Source: Lachnospiraceae bacterium (lineage in GTDB: Bacteria; Bacillota; Clostridia; Lachnospirales; Lachnospiraceae). Taken from it: DNA of 64,000 nucleotides. Numbering within the stretch: the stretch's first letter is position 1; the number at the start of each line of letters is the position of its first letter. The DNA lies in the NCBI GenBank assembly GCA_902363675.1, contig CABJAV010000014.1, positions 1 through 64,000 on the forward strand. The letters run 5' to 3'. Positions 46,383-54,064 of this stretch are shown one piece after another. The notes beneath the pieces are model-generated. The model saw only the letters and a program-made list of their open reading frames with translations, searched no databases and had not been told where the DNA came from. Made by a program: the position numbers and the translations under genes.

Positions 46383-46823
46383 ATGACGCTTGAAAATGAA
46401 CGCAGAGCATTGGAAGAACAGCGGCGCACACTTGAACGTGAACGATTGGAATTTACACGAAGAGTAGAAATCGAGGATCGACGTCTCGAACAGCAGCAGA
46501 AACTGTTTGAAATGAAATTTAAAATACTCGAAGAAGAACTTGTAAAACTTGCTTCGGAGAAGGAACATGTGCAGCGGCAGCGGGATTTTTACCAGAAGGT
46601 GAATGAGTATGAGGCTCGTCATGCACATCGTCAGAAAGCTTCTACGAACAATGTGGTAAAAGGCGAGATGTTCTTTTCCGGTGTTGGAAGTAAGCAGTCG
46701 TTGAAGAAACGGTATAAGGATCTGATTAAGATCTATCATCCGGATAATCTGGATGGAGATAAAGAAACAATTCAGGAAATCAACAGTGAATATAATAAGT
46801 TATGTGCGGTTTATAAGATATAG
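46383..46823 (+). CDS. Coiled-coil protein with C-terminal J-like domain
   Basis: A 146-residue protein. Residues about 3-80 are a highly charged coiled coil (ENERRALEEQRRTLERER...), followed by a linker and a short J-like segment with intact HPD: LKKRYKDLIKIYHPDNLDGD and INSEYNKLCAVYKI. ATG 46383 lies 10 bases after AAGGAG; a TTG at 46374 lies too close. It has its own -10 (TATAAT 46348-46353) and terminator. Lying next to dnaJ, it could recruit DnaK to a particular place or client through the coiled coil. No named family is recognised. Confidence 0.85.
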   Translation: MTLENERRALEEQRRTLERERLEFTRRVEIEDRRLEQQQKLFEMKFKILEEELVKLASEKEHVQRQRDFYQKVNEYEARHAHRQKASTNNVVKGEMFFSGVGSKQSLKKRYKDLIKIYHPDNLDGDKETIQEINSEYNKLCAVYKI

Positions 46824-46825
46824 CA

Positions 46826-46862
46826 CGCAAAAGACAGGAGAAGTTTTCTCCTGTCTTTTGTG
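46826..46862 (+). terminator. Terminator after the J-like gene
   Basis: The stem AAAAGACAGGAGA/TCTCCTGTCTTTT with a short loop ends in TTTTGTG. Confidence 0.88.
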
Positions 46863-46952
46863 TTGTAGTGATTTGCTTGTATTTTAAAGAAAAATAAGTT
46901 ATGATATAAATAGTGTGCCATATGGCGATTTGTACGGGAAAGGAAGAAACTT

Positions 46953-47936
46953 ATGAAGTGGAAGAAATATACGATTGAGACAACGACAGCCGCAGAAGAT
47001 TTCATGAGTTCCATGCTGATGGACCTTGGAATTGAAGGAATCGAAATAGAAGATAACATTCCTTTGAGTAAAGAAGATCAGGCGGATATGTTCATTGATT
47101 TTTTGCCGGAACTTCCGCCGGATGAAGGAAAAAGCCATGTGAGCTTTTATGTGGAAGATGATGGAAATGACCAGACGGAACTTTTGAAACAGGTAAAGAT
47201 CGGATTGGAAAATTTACGCAGTATGGTGGAAGTTGGATCGGGTGTGATCTCTTCTTCAGAGACAGAAGATCTTGACTGGATCAACAACTGGAAAAAATAT
47301 TTCTCTTCATTTACGATTGAAGATATTCTGATCAAACCGACATGGGAAGAATTAAAGGAAGAGGACAAAGATAAATTTCTGATCGAAATTGATCCGGGAA
47401 TCTCGTTTGGAACAGGAAAGCATGAAACCACACAGCTTTGCATTCGCCAGCTTTTAAAGTATATTCGTGGAAATGAGACCTACACTCCGAAAGAGAAGCA
47501 TCCGAAAGTACTTGACGTGGGATGCGGCAGCGGAATTCTTTCTATTGTGGCATTGAAGCTTGGTGCAAGAGAAGTTGTGGGGACAGATCTGGATGCAGAT
47601 TGCATGGTTTCCACAAAGGAAAACATGGAAGTAAACCATCTGGATTTAAATCTCGGAACATTTTATGTAGGTAATCTGATCGATGATGAGAAACTTCAGG
47701 AGACAGTCGGCACAGAGGAATATGAGATTGTTGTGGCAAATATTCTTGCAGATGTTATTATTCCTATGGCACCGGTCATTCCTGCAAGACTGAAAAAAGG
47801 CGGTTATTTTATTACTTCCGGAATTATTGATTTCAAGGAAAATGAAGTCAAAGAAGCAATCGAAAAAGCAGGCCTTAAAGTGATTGAAATTAATCATCAG
47901 GGTGAATGGGTCAATATTACGGCTCAGAAACTGTAG
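46953..47936 (+). CDS. prmA: Ribosomal protein L11 methyltransferase
   Basis: Methylates L11. The 327-residue protein has the N-terminal L11-recognition domain (KKYTIETTTAAEDFMSSML) and a SAM-binding domain with DPGISFGTGKHETTQLC, VLDVGCGSGILSIVALKLGA and VVANILADVI, the NxLxxVI-type active-site block. GGAAAGGAAG precedes the ATG. Followed by rsmE after 29 bases, as in Bacillus yqeT-yqeU. Confidence 0.97.
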   Translation: MKWKKYTIETTTAAEDFMSSMLMDLGIEGIEIEDNIPLSKEDQADMFIDFLPELPPDEGKSHVSFYVEDDGNDQTELLKQVKIGLENLRSMVEVGSGVISSSETEDLDWINNWKKYFSSFTIEDILIKPTWEELKEEDKDKFLIEIDPGISFGTGKHETTQLCIRQLLKYIRGNETYTPKEKHPKVLDVGCGSGILSIVALKLGAREVVGTDLDADCMVSTKENMEVNHLDLNLGTFYVGNLIDDEKLQETVGTEEYEIVVANILADVIIPMAPVIPARLKKGGYFITSGIIDFKENEVKEAIEKAGLKVIEINHQGEWVNITAQKL

Positions 47937-47965
47937 ACAGTATTTCATGTGGAAATGGAGCAGGT

Positions 47966-48700
47966 ATGTATCAGTTTTTTGTGGATGAGCAGCAGGTACA
48001 ACAAGGTCAGATTGTCATTACCGGACAGGATGTGAATCATATCGGTAATGTGCTTCGGATGAAACCGGGAGAAAAAGTGCGTATCAGCGATTCAAATGAG
48101 CACTCTTATTTTTGCAGAATTACAGAGATAACAGAGGATGAAGTTATAGCTGCAATCGAAGAAAAGGACGAGCTTGGAACAGAGTTCGCGCATAAAGTAT
48201 ATTTGTTTCAGGGACTCCCAAAGAGTGACAAACTGGAACTGATCATACAAAAGGCAGTGGAACTTGGCGTGTACGAGGTCGTTCCGGTAGCTATGAAAAA
48301 CTGTGTTGTTAAACTGGATCAGAAGAAAGCTTTGAATAAACAGAAGAGGTGGCAGGCAATCGCAGAGAGTGCGGCAAAGCAGTCAAAGAGAACTGTAATT
48401 CCGCAGGTACAGATGCCGGTTTCGTGGAAAGAAGCAGTGGAACTTGCAAAGAAACTGGATATTACACTCGTACCGTACGAAAACGAGAGAGGGATGGCAG
48501 CGACGCGGGAAATCATTCGGCAGATTCCCCAAGGGGCATCCATCGGAATTATGATCGGACCCGAAGGCGGATTTGCGGATGCAGAGATTGCAGCTGTGGA
48601 TGGCAATATGCACCGTATTTCTCTGGGCAGAAGGATTCTGCGCACAGAGACCGCTGGACTTGCAACATTATCTATGTTAATATATGAGCTTGACATGTAG
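47966..48700 (+). CDS. rsmE: 16S rRNA m3U1498 methyltransferase RsmE
   Basis: A 244-residue SPOUT-class enzyme. It has an N-terminal PUA-like domain (GQDVNHIGNVLRMKPGEKV) and the trefoil-knot SAM site (GLPKSDKLELIIQKAVELGV, IGIMIGPEGGFADAEI, LGRRILRTETAGLATL). ATG 47966 follows GGAGCAGG; an earlier frame overlapping prmA by 31 bases lacks support. Confidence 0.96.
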   Translation: MYQFFVDEQQVQQGQIVITGQDVNHIGNVLRMKPGEKVRISDSNEHSYFCRITEITEDEVIAAIEEKDELGTEFAHKVYLFQGLPKSDKLELIIQKAVELGVYEVVPVAMKNCVVKLDQKKALNKQKRWQAIAESAAKQSKRTVIPQVQMPVSWKEAVELAKKLDITLVPYENERGMAATREIIRQIPQGASIGIMIGPEGGFADAEIAAVDGNMHRISLGRRILRTETAGLATLSMLIYELDM

Positions 48701-48716
48701 ACAGGAGCAAAGAAAA

Positions 48717-49871
48717 ATGGAAGCATATTTGGATAATTCGGCTACTACACGCTGTAGTAAAGATGCAGCGGATATGGTAATGCAGCTTTTGACACAGGAT
48801 TATGGAAATCCGTCGTCTATGCATAATAAGGGAGTCATTGCTGAAAACTATATGAATGATGCCCGCAAGAAAATTGCAAAGACACTGAAAGTGCAGGAGA
48901 AGGAAATCTGCTTTACTTCGGGAGGAACGGAGTCTAATAATCTTGCAATTATTGGAACGGCAGAGGCAAATAAAAGAAGCGGAATGCATGTGATTACGAC
49001 TGCAATCGAGCACCCGTCAGTATCCAATACGATGGTGCGTTTGGAGGAACATGGATATGAAGTGACGTATCTTCCGGTTGATGCATATGGTGTGATTTCG
49101 TTGGAGGATCTGAAGGCGGCAATTCGTCCGGATACCATATTGGTGTCATTGATGCATGTAAATAATGAAATTGGGGCAGTGGAACCTGTAGCGGAGGCAG
49201 GAACTTTGATCAAACAGGTCAATCCACAGACGCTTTTTCATGTGGATGCGATTCAGTCTTATGGCAAAATGCGTATTTATCCATCAAAAATGGGCATCGA
49301 TCTGTTATCGGTAAGTGGACATAAAATTCATGGACCCAAGGGCAGTGGATTTTTATACATCAAAGATAAGACAAAGATAAAACCATTGATCAATGGCGGT
49401 GGACAGCAGAGAGGGATGCGTTCCGGAACTGAAAATGTTCCGGCAATTGCAGGACTTGGTGTGGCAGCGGAAGAGATTTATACGGGATTTGATGAAAAAA
49501 TAGACCGTATGTATGAATTGCGTGAGCATTTTATTGAAGAAGCACAGAAAATTCCAGGTGTAAGTATCAACGGCAAACTTAACAGAGAGAGCGCACCGCA
49601 TATTGTAAGTGTCAGTATTGAAGGGGTGCGTGCGGAAGTTATGCTGCATGCGCTTGAGGATAAAGAAATTTATGTATCTGCGGGCAGTGCCTGTTCGTCA
49701 AACAAACCGGCAGTGAGCAGAACGTTAAAAAGCATTGGTCTGAAAGATACATTGTTGGATTCTACTATTCGTTTCAGTTTTTGTGTAGATACGACACAGG
49801 AAGAGATTGATTATGCGTTGGAAGAAATGAATCGTGTAATTCCAATGCTTCAAAAATATACAAGACATTAG
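48717..49871 (+). CDS. Cysteine desulfurase (NifS/IscS-like)
   Basis: PLP enzyme that takes sulfur from cysteine as a persulfide. The 384-residue protein begins MEAYLDNSATTRCSKDAAD and has FTSGGTESNNLAI, the PLP Lys in SVSGHKIHGPKGSGFLY and the active Cys in YVSAGSACSSNKPAVS. ATG 48717 follows CAGGAGC. It lies 14 bases before thiI, so it probably supplies sulfur for 4-thiouridine, as NifZ does in Bacillus. Confidence 0.95.
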   Translation: MEAYLDNSATTRCSKDAADMVMQLLTQDYGNPSSMHNKGVIAENYMNDARKKIAKTLKVQEKEICFTSGGTESNNLAIIGTAEANKRSGMHVITTAIEHPSVSNTMVRLEEHGYEVTYLPVDAYGVISLEDLKAAIRPDTILVSLMHVNNEIGAVEPVAEAGTLIKQVNPQTLFHVDAIQSYGKMRIYPSKMGIDLLSVSGHKIHGPKGSGFLYIKDKTKIKPLINGGGQQRGMRSGTENVPAIAGLGVAAEEIYTGFDEKIDRMYELREHFIEEAQKIPGVSINGKLNRESAPHIVSVSIEGVRAEVMLHALEDKEIYVSAGSACSSNKPAVSRTLKSIGLKDTLLDSTIRFSFCVDTTQEEIDYALEEMNRVIPMLQKYTRH

Positions 49872-49885
49872 AAAAGGAGAACAGA

Positions 49886-51070
49886 ATGTATAAAGCATTT
49901 TTGATTAAATATGCAGAAATCGCGATCAAAGGAAAGAACCGTTATCTGTTTGAAGATGCGCTGGTACATAATATTGAGTATCAGTTAAAAAATGTAGATG
50001 GAACATTTCATGTACGCAAGGAGAATGGCCGTATTTATGTAGAGACGGAAGGTTCATATGATTATGATGAAACCGTGGAAACCTTACAGCGGGTTTTTGG
50101 TATTGTTGGAATTTGTCCGGTTGTGCTGCTGGAAGATGAGGGGTTTGATAAGCTGGCAGAGGAAGTTGTTGCATATGTGGACAAAACTTATGCAGACAAA
50201 AATTTTACCTTTAAAGTTGATGCAAGGCGTGCGAGAAAGAATTACCCGATGACCTCGATGGAAATCAATGCAGCATTGGGAGAAAAAATTCTGGATGCTT
50301 TTCCTGAAACAAAAGTAGATGTACATCATCCGCAGGTGATGATTCATGTGGAAATTCGTCCTATGATTAATGTCTATTCCACAGAAATTCCGGGACCGGG
50401 TGGTATGCCACTTGGTACAGCAGGCCGTGCTATGTTGCTTTTGTCCGGTGGAATCGATAGTCCGGTAGCTGGATATATGATTTCAAAGCGAGGCGTAACT
50501 TTGGAAGCAACTTATTTCCATGCACCACCTTATACCAGCGAGCGCGCAAAGCAAAAAGTTGTGGATCTTGCAAAGAAAGTTGCAAGATATTCCGGACCAA
50601 TTAAACTTCATGTTGTTAATTTTACCGATATTCAGTTATATATTTATGAAAAATGCCCGCATGAGGAACTTACGATTATCATGCGTCGCTATATGATGAA
50701 AATTGCAGAGCATTTTGCAAAAGAAGGCAAGTGTCTTGGAATGATTACGGGAGAGAGTATTGGACAGGTAGCAAGTCAGACAATGCAGTCTCTTGCAGTT
50801 ACCAATGAGGTCTGCGAGATGCCGGTATATCGTCCTCTGATTGCCATGGACAAGCAGGACATTGTATCAATTGCAGAAAAAATTGATACGTATGAGACTT
50901 CCATTTTACCATACGAAGATTGTTGCACAATCTTTGTGGCAAAGCATCCGGTTACAAAGCCAAACTTGACTTATATCAAAAAATCAGAGCGCAAGCTGGA
51001 AGAAAAAATAGATGAATTAATGCAGACTGCTATCGACACAACGGAAACAATTATGGTAGATGCTGAGTAA
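49886..51070 (+). CDS. thiI: tRNA 4-thiouridine synthase ThiI
   Basis: Adds sulfur to U8 of tRNA. The 394-residue protein has an N-terminal ferredoxin-like and THUMP region (about 1-165), the PP-loop LLLSGGIDSPVAGYMISKRG (about 185) and a C-terminal EDCCTIFVAKHPVTKP segment. The rhodanese domain of the E. coli enzyme is absent, as in Bacillus, where the desulfurase hands sulfur directly. AAAAGGAG precedes the ATG. Confidence 0.96.
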   Translation: MYKAFLIKYAEIAIKGKNRYLFEDALVHNIEYQLKNVDGTFHVRKENGRIYVETEGSYDYDETVETLQRVFGIVGICPVVLLEDEGFDKLAEEVVAYVDKTYADKNFTFKVDARRARKNYPMTSMEINAALGEKILDAFPETKVDVHHPQVMIHVEIRPMINVYSTEIPGPGGMPLGTAGRAMLLLSGGIDSPVAGYMISKRGVTLEATYFHAPPYTSERAKQKVVDLAKKVARYSGPIKLHVVNFTDIQLYIYEKCPHEELTIIMRRYMMKIAEHFAKEGKCLGMITGESIGQVASQTMQSLAVTNEVCEMPVYRPLIAMDKQDIVSIAEKIDTYETSILPYEDCCTIFVAKHPVTKPNLTYIKKSERKLEEKIDELMQTAIDTTETIMVDAE

Positions 51071-51071
51071 A

Positions 51072-51110
51072 ACAAAAGGAAGACCCATTCGGGTCTTCCC
51101 TGTTTTGTTC
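51072..51110. terminator. Terminator after thiI (bidirectional)
   Basis: The stem GGAAGACCC-attc-GGGTCTTCC (51078-51086/51091-51099) is flanked by AACAAAA and TGTTTTGTT. Confidence 0.88.
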
Positions 51111-51134
51111 ACAATCGTTTTATTATGTCATAAA

Positions 51135-51368
51135 TTACCCAATGATGTATGGCTTAAGTGCCTCAAGTACTTCGTCGAGATTGGTCTCTGTATGGATTGC
51201 TAAATCGATTGGTTTGGATAAATCTAAACTGAAAATACCCATGATTGATTTTGCATCGATAACATATCTACCAGAGATTAAATCGAAGTCATACTCGAAC
51301 TGAGAAATTGCGTTGACAAATGATTTTACTTTTCCGATGGAATTTAATGAAATTTGTACTGTTTTCAT
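51135..51368 (-). CDS. HPr-family protein lacking the phospho-accepting histidine
   Basis: A 77-residue HPr-like protein. The Ser46-type regulatory site is kept at Ser41 (VIDAKSIMGIFSLDL), the target of HPr kinase. The loop that should hold GLHARPA reads SIGKVKSFVNA, without His. It is therefore unlikely to carry phosphate from PEP and more like Crh, a co-regulator of CcpA, though Crh has Gln in place of His. GGAGG precedes the ATG on the minus strand. It stands alone between thiI and mtaB. The role in carbon control is inferred. Confidence 0.85.
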   Translation of the reverse strand: MKTVQISLNSIGKVKSFVNAISQFEYDFDLISGRYVIDAKSIMGIFSLDLSKPIDLAIHTETNLDEVLEALKPYIIG

Positions 51369-51480
51369 AATGAAAACCTCCTTAAACTATTCATGTTTTT
51401 CTATCTTTGATAGTAATATTTTTCCATGGAAAAGTCAAGAAATGTATTAAGTTTTCCGGCAGGAAACTTAATATACAGCG

Positions 51481-51530
51481 TCAGCCCATTTGCCAAAGGC
51501 AAATGATGCATGGGCTGAATGAAGTTTTTT
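51481..51530 (+). promoter_or_regulatory. Terminator-like hairpin in the mtaB leader
   Basis: Outer stem TCAGCCCA/TGGGCTGA (51481-51488/51511-51518) with an inner stem TTTGCC/GGCAAA, followed by ATGAAG and TTTTTT. It lies 28 bases before mtaB and could act as an attenuator, though no competing stem was worked out. Confidence 0.5.
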
Positions 51531-51545
51531 ATATAAGGAGTAGAA

Positions 51546-52871
51546 ATGAAAAAAGCAGCATTACACAATCTGGGATGTAAAGTAAATGCATACGAGACAG
51601 AAGCGATGCAGCAGATGCTTGAAGATGCAGGGTATGAGATCGTACCTTTTTCGGAAGTCGCAGATGTATATGTAATTAACACCTGTTCGGTGACGAACAT
51701 GGCAGACCGCAAATCCCGTCAGATGCTTCATCACGCCAAAAAAATGAATCCGCAGGCTGCGGTTGTTGCGGCAGGGTGTTATGTGCAGACAAAAGAAGAA
51801 GAGGCAAAGCTGGATGATGCAATCGATATTTTGATCGGAAATAATCAGAAAGCAGAATTGGTAGGACGTCTTGACGAATATTTTGCCAAAACAGAAAGGG
51901 TTACCAGCAAACAGGAAGAAAAAGTTGAGGCTGTGGTTGATATCAACCACATACATCAGGATTTTGAAGAACTTGGACTGAAACAGACGGCAGAGCATAC
52001 GAGAGCTTTTGTAAAGGTGCAGGACGGATGTAATCAGTTTTGTAGTTATTGTATTATCCCTTACGCCCGGGGAAGAGTCAGAAGCCGTGGAATTGAGAGT
52101 GTTTTAAAGGAGATCAGAGGACTGGCAGAAAAAGGATATCAGGAAGTAGTACTTACCGGAATCCATTTAAGCTCTTATGGTGTAGACTGTGATAACAATC
52201 TGCTTCATCTCATACAGGAAGTTCACAAGATTGATGGAATTAGAAGAATCCGTCTGGGTTCGTTAGAACCTAAAATCGTGACAGAAGAGTTTGCAGGAGA
52301 ACTGGCAAAATTAGAAAAAATCTGTCCACATTTTCATTTGTCGTTACAGAGCGGATGCGATGATACGTTAAAGCGTATGAATCGTAAATATACAGCGGAA
52401 GAATATGAAGAGGGGTGTCGTCTACTTCGGAAATATTTTATTCATCCGGCGATTACAACAGATGTCATTGTGGGATTCCCGGGAGAAACAGAGGAAGAAT
52501 TTGCAACGACGGAGGCATTTTTAGAGAAGATCCATTTCTATGAAATGCACATTTTCAAATATTCCAAAAGACAGGGCACGCGTGCTGCGGTCATGGAAAA
52601 TCAGGTTCCGGAAGAAATCAAGACAAAACGCAGTGCAAAACTTTTGGCATTGTCAGCGAAAATGTCAAAAGAATTCCGGGAATACTATCTTGGAAGTGAG
52701 CAGGAGGTTCTTTTTGAGGAACAGGTACCGGTGGATGGAACACCAATGTATGTAGGATATACAAAGGAATACGTAAAGGTAGCAGTACAATCCGAAGAAA
52801 AATTGGACAATGTCATGAAAACAGGAAAAATTACTGCCGCAATACACGACGATTTATATCTTATGATCTAA
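51546..52871 (+). CDS. mtaB: tRNA t6A37 methylthiotransferase MtaB
   Basis: Converts t6A37 to ms2t6A in tRNA. The 441-residue protein has the N-terminal cluster cysteines (NLGCKVNAYETE, NTCSVTNMAD, AAGCYVQTK), the radical SAM motif CNQFCSYCIIPYARGRVRSR and a C-terminal TRAM-like region. The Lys/Arg pattern and length fit MtaB (YqeV) rather than MiaB or RimO. Its place after the rsmE block matches Bacillus yqeV. Confidence 0.95.
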   Translation: MKKAALHNLGCKVNAYETEAMQQMLEDAGYEIVPFSEVADVYVINTCSVTNMADRKSRQMLHHAKKMNPQAAVVAAGCYVQTKEEEAKLDDAIDILIGNNQKAELVGRLDEYFAKTERVTSKQEEKVEAVVDINHIHQDFEELGLKQTAEHTRAFVKVQDGCNQFCSYCIIPYARGRVRSRGIESVLKEIRGLAEKGYQEVVLTGIHLSSYGVDCDNNLLHLIQEVHKIDGIRRIRLGSLEPKIVTEEFAGELAKLEKICPHFHLSLQSGCDDTLKRMNRKYTAEEYEEGCRLLRKYFIHPAITTDVIVGFPGETEEEFATTEAFLEKIHFYEMHIFKYSKRQGTRAAVMENQVPEEIKTKRSAKLLALSAKMSKEFREYYLGSEQEVLFEEQVPVDGTPMYVGYTKEYVKVAVQSEEKLDNVMKTGKITAAIHDDLYLMI

Positions 52872-52895
52872 GGAACAAGATTAGAGGTTGTATTT

Positions 52896-52925
52896 TTGTG
52901 TAAATTCGTTTACAATATATAAAAT
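52896..52925 (+). promoter_or_regulatory. Promoter of the ireB operon
   Basis: TTGTGT (52896-52901), an 18-base spacer and TAAAAT (52920-52925), 41 bases before ireB. Confidence 0.5.
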
Positions 52926-52966
52926 AGAGCTTGTTAGAAATAAGAACAAGAGCAGGGGCGGCAAAC

Positions 52967-53230
52967 ATGGAGAACATTAATAATACACAATTTTTTACAG
53001 TACAAAAGGAGCCGGAGTTACAGGTCAGGGACGTTCTTGAAATTGTATTCCGTGCATTGAGTGAAAAAGGATACAATCCGGTGAACCAGATTGTTGGATA
53101 TATTATGTCAGGAGATCCGACATATATTACAAGTCACAATAATGCAAGAAGTCTGATTATGAAGGTAGAGCGTGATGAACTGGTAGAAGAAGTTCTTCGG
53201 GCTTATATCAAGAACAATTCCTGGGAATAA
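52967..53230 (+). CDS. ireB: IreB-family regulatory phosphoprotein (UPF0297/YrzL)
   Basis: A small (87-residue) protein of the IreB family, which in Enterococcus is phosphorylated by the kinase IreK and modulates cephalosporin resistance. Family blocks are visible: [53 protein letters not shown] and the end [12 protein letters not shown]. ATG 52967 gives the standard start, [10 protein letters not shown]. The Thr pair near the N-terminus is reduced (NTQF), so regulation may differ. Followed by ruvX as in most Firmicutes. Confidence 0.94.
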   Translation: MENINNTQFFTVQKEPELQVRDVLEIVFRALSEKGYNPVNQIVGYIMSGDPTYITSHNNARSLIMKVERDELVEEVLRAYIKNNSWE

Positions 53231-53247
53231 TCCGGTACGGGAGATTT

Positions 53248-53688
53248 ATGCGGATTTTAGGATTAGATTTTGGTTCAAAGACAGTTGGAGTTGCAGTGAG
53301 TGATGAGCTTCTGATTACTGCACAGGGGGTGGAGATTATTCGAAGAAAATCCCAGTCAAAACTGCGGCAGACACTGGCGCGAATCGATGAACTGGTAGGC
53401 GAGTACAAAGTGGAGAAAATTGTACTTGGCTACCCTAAAAACATGAATAATACAGAAGGCGATCGTTGCGAAAAAACAAAAGAATTTAAGGAGATGCTTG
53501 AAAAACGCTGTGGACTTCCGGTAATTCTATGGGACGAGCGCCTGACAACCGTTGCAGCGGATCAATCTATGATGGAGATGGGCATTCGCCGCGAAAACCG
53601 CAAGGAATATGTGGACGAAATTGCGGCAATATTTATTTTGCAGGGATATTTGGATTATTTGTCCAATCATCCGGAAGAAAAGGCTTGA
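53248..53688 (+). CDS. ruvX: Putative Holliday junction resolvase / pre-16S rRNA nuclease (YqgF)
   Basis: A 146-residue RNase H-fold nuclease. It has [15 protein letters not shown] with the first catalytic Asp, the glycine-rich [34 protein letters not shown] and the late Asp in [15 protein letters not shown]. In E. coli the relative matures 16S rRNA ends. ATG follows CGGGAG, 17 bases after ireB. Part of ireB-ruvX-DUF1292. Confidence 0.95.
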   Translation: MRILGLDFGSKTVGVAVSDELLITAQGVEIIRRKSQSKLRQTLARIDELVGEYKVEKIVLGYPKNMNNTEGDRCEKTKEFKEMLEKRCGLPVILWDERLTTVAADQSMMEMGIRRENRKEYVDEIAAIFILQGYLDYLSNHPEEKA

Positions 53689-53724
53689 TTTGAACAGAAA
53701 GACAGTTTGTTGAGAGGTTTTTGC

Positions 53725-53988
53725 ATGGAAAAAATTAATTTTATAGATCCCGATACCAATGAAGTGGTAGAGTTTGCAGTTGAGGAAGAAACTCAGCTGA
53801 ATGGAATTAAGTATTTACTTGTTTCTGATGGAATTGAAAGCGGAGACAGTGAAGCATATATATTAAAAGAAATTACAACACAAGACGAGGAAGTACTTTA
53901 TGAGATGGTTGATGATGATGTAGAATTTGCAGCTATCGCTAAGGTATTTGCTGAACTTGCGGATGAAGAAACACAGCTTTTATTTTAG
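53725..53988 (+). CDS. DUF1292 protein (YrzB-like)
   Basis: An 87-residue acidic protein of the DUF1292 family, the usual third gene after ireB and ruvX. It opens MEKINFIDPDTNEVVEFAV and has YILKEITTQDEEVLYEMVDD and a late FAELADEETQ. ATG 53725 follows GAGAGG; a TTG six codons earlier is rejected. The function is unknown. No membrane segment. Confidence 0.9.
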   Translation: MEKINFIDPDTNEVVEFAVEEETQLNGIKYLLVSDGIESGDSEAYILKEITTQDEEVLYEMVDDDVEFAAIAKVFAELADEETQLLF

Positions 53989-54011
53989 AAGAAGAGCGGA
54001 AAATTATTGTG

Positions 54012-54034
54012 TCAGGTTATCTGTGAATACCTGA
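54012..54034 (+). promoter_or_regulatory. Stem-loop in the RNase J leader
   Basis: TCAGGTTAT/ATACCTGA with a six-base loop, about 30 bases before the RNase J start. It could be a weak terminator for the DUF1292 gene or a site for feedback on the RNase J message. Confidence 0.4.
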
Positions 54035-54064
54035 TATTCATTTCAAAACCAAGAAGGAGGATAT

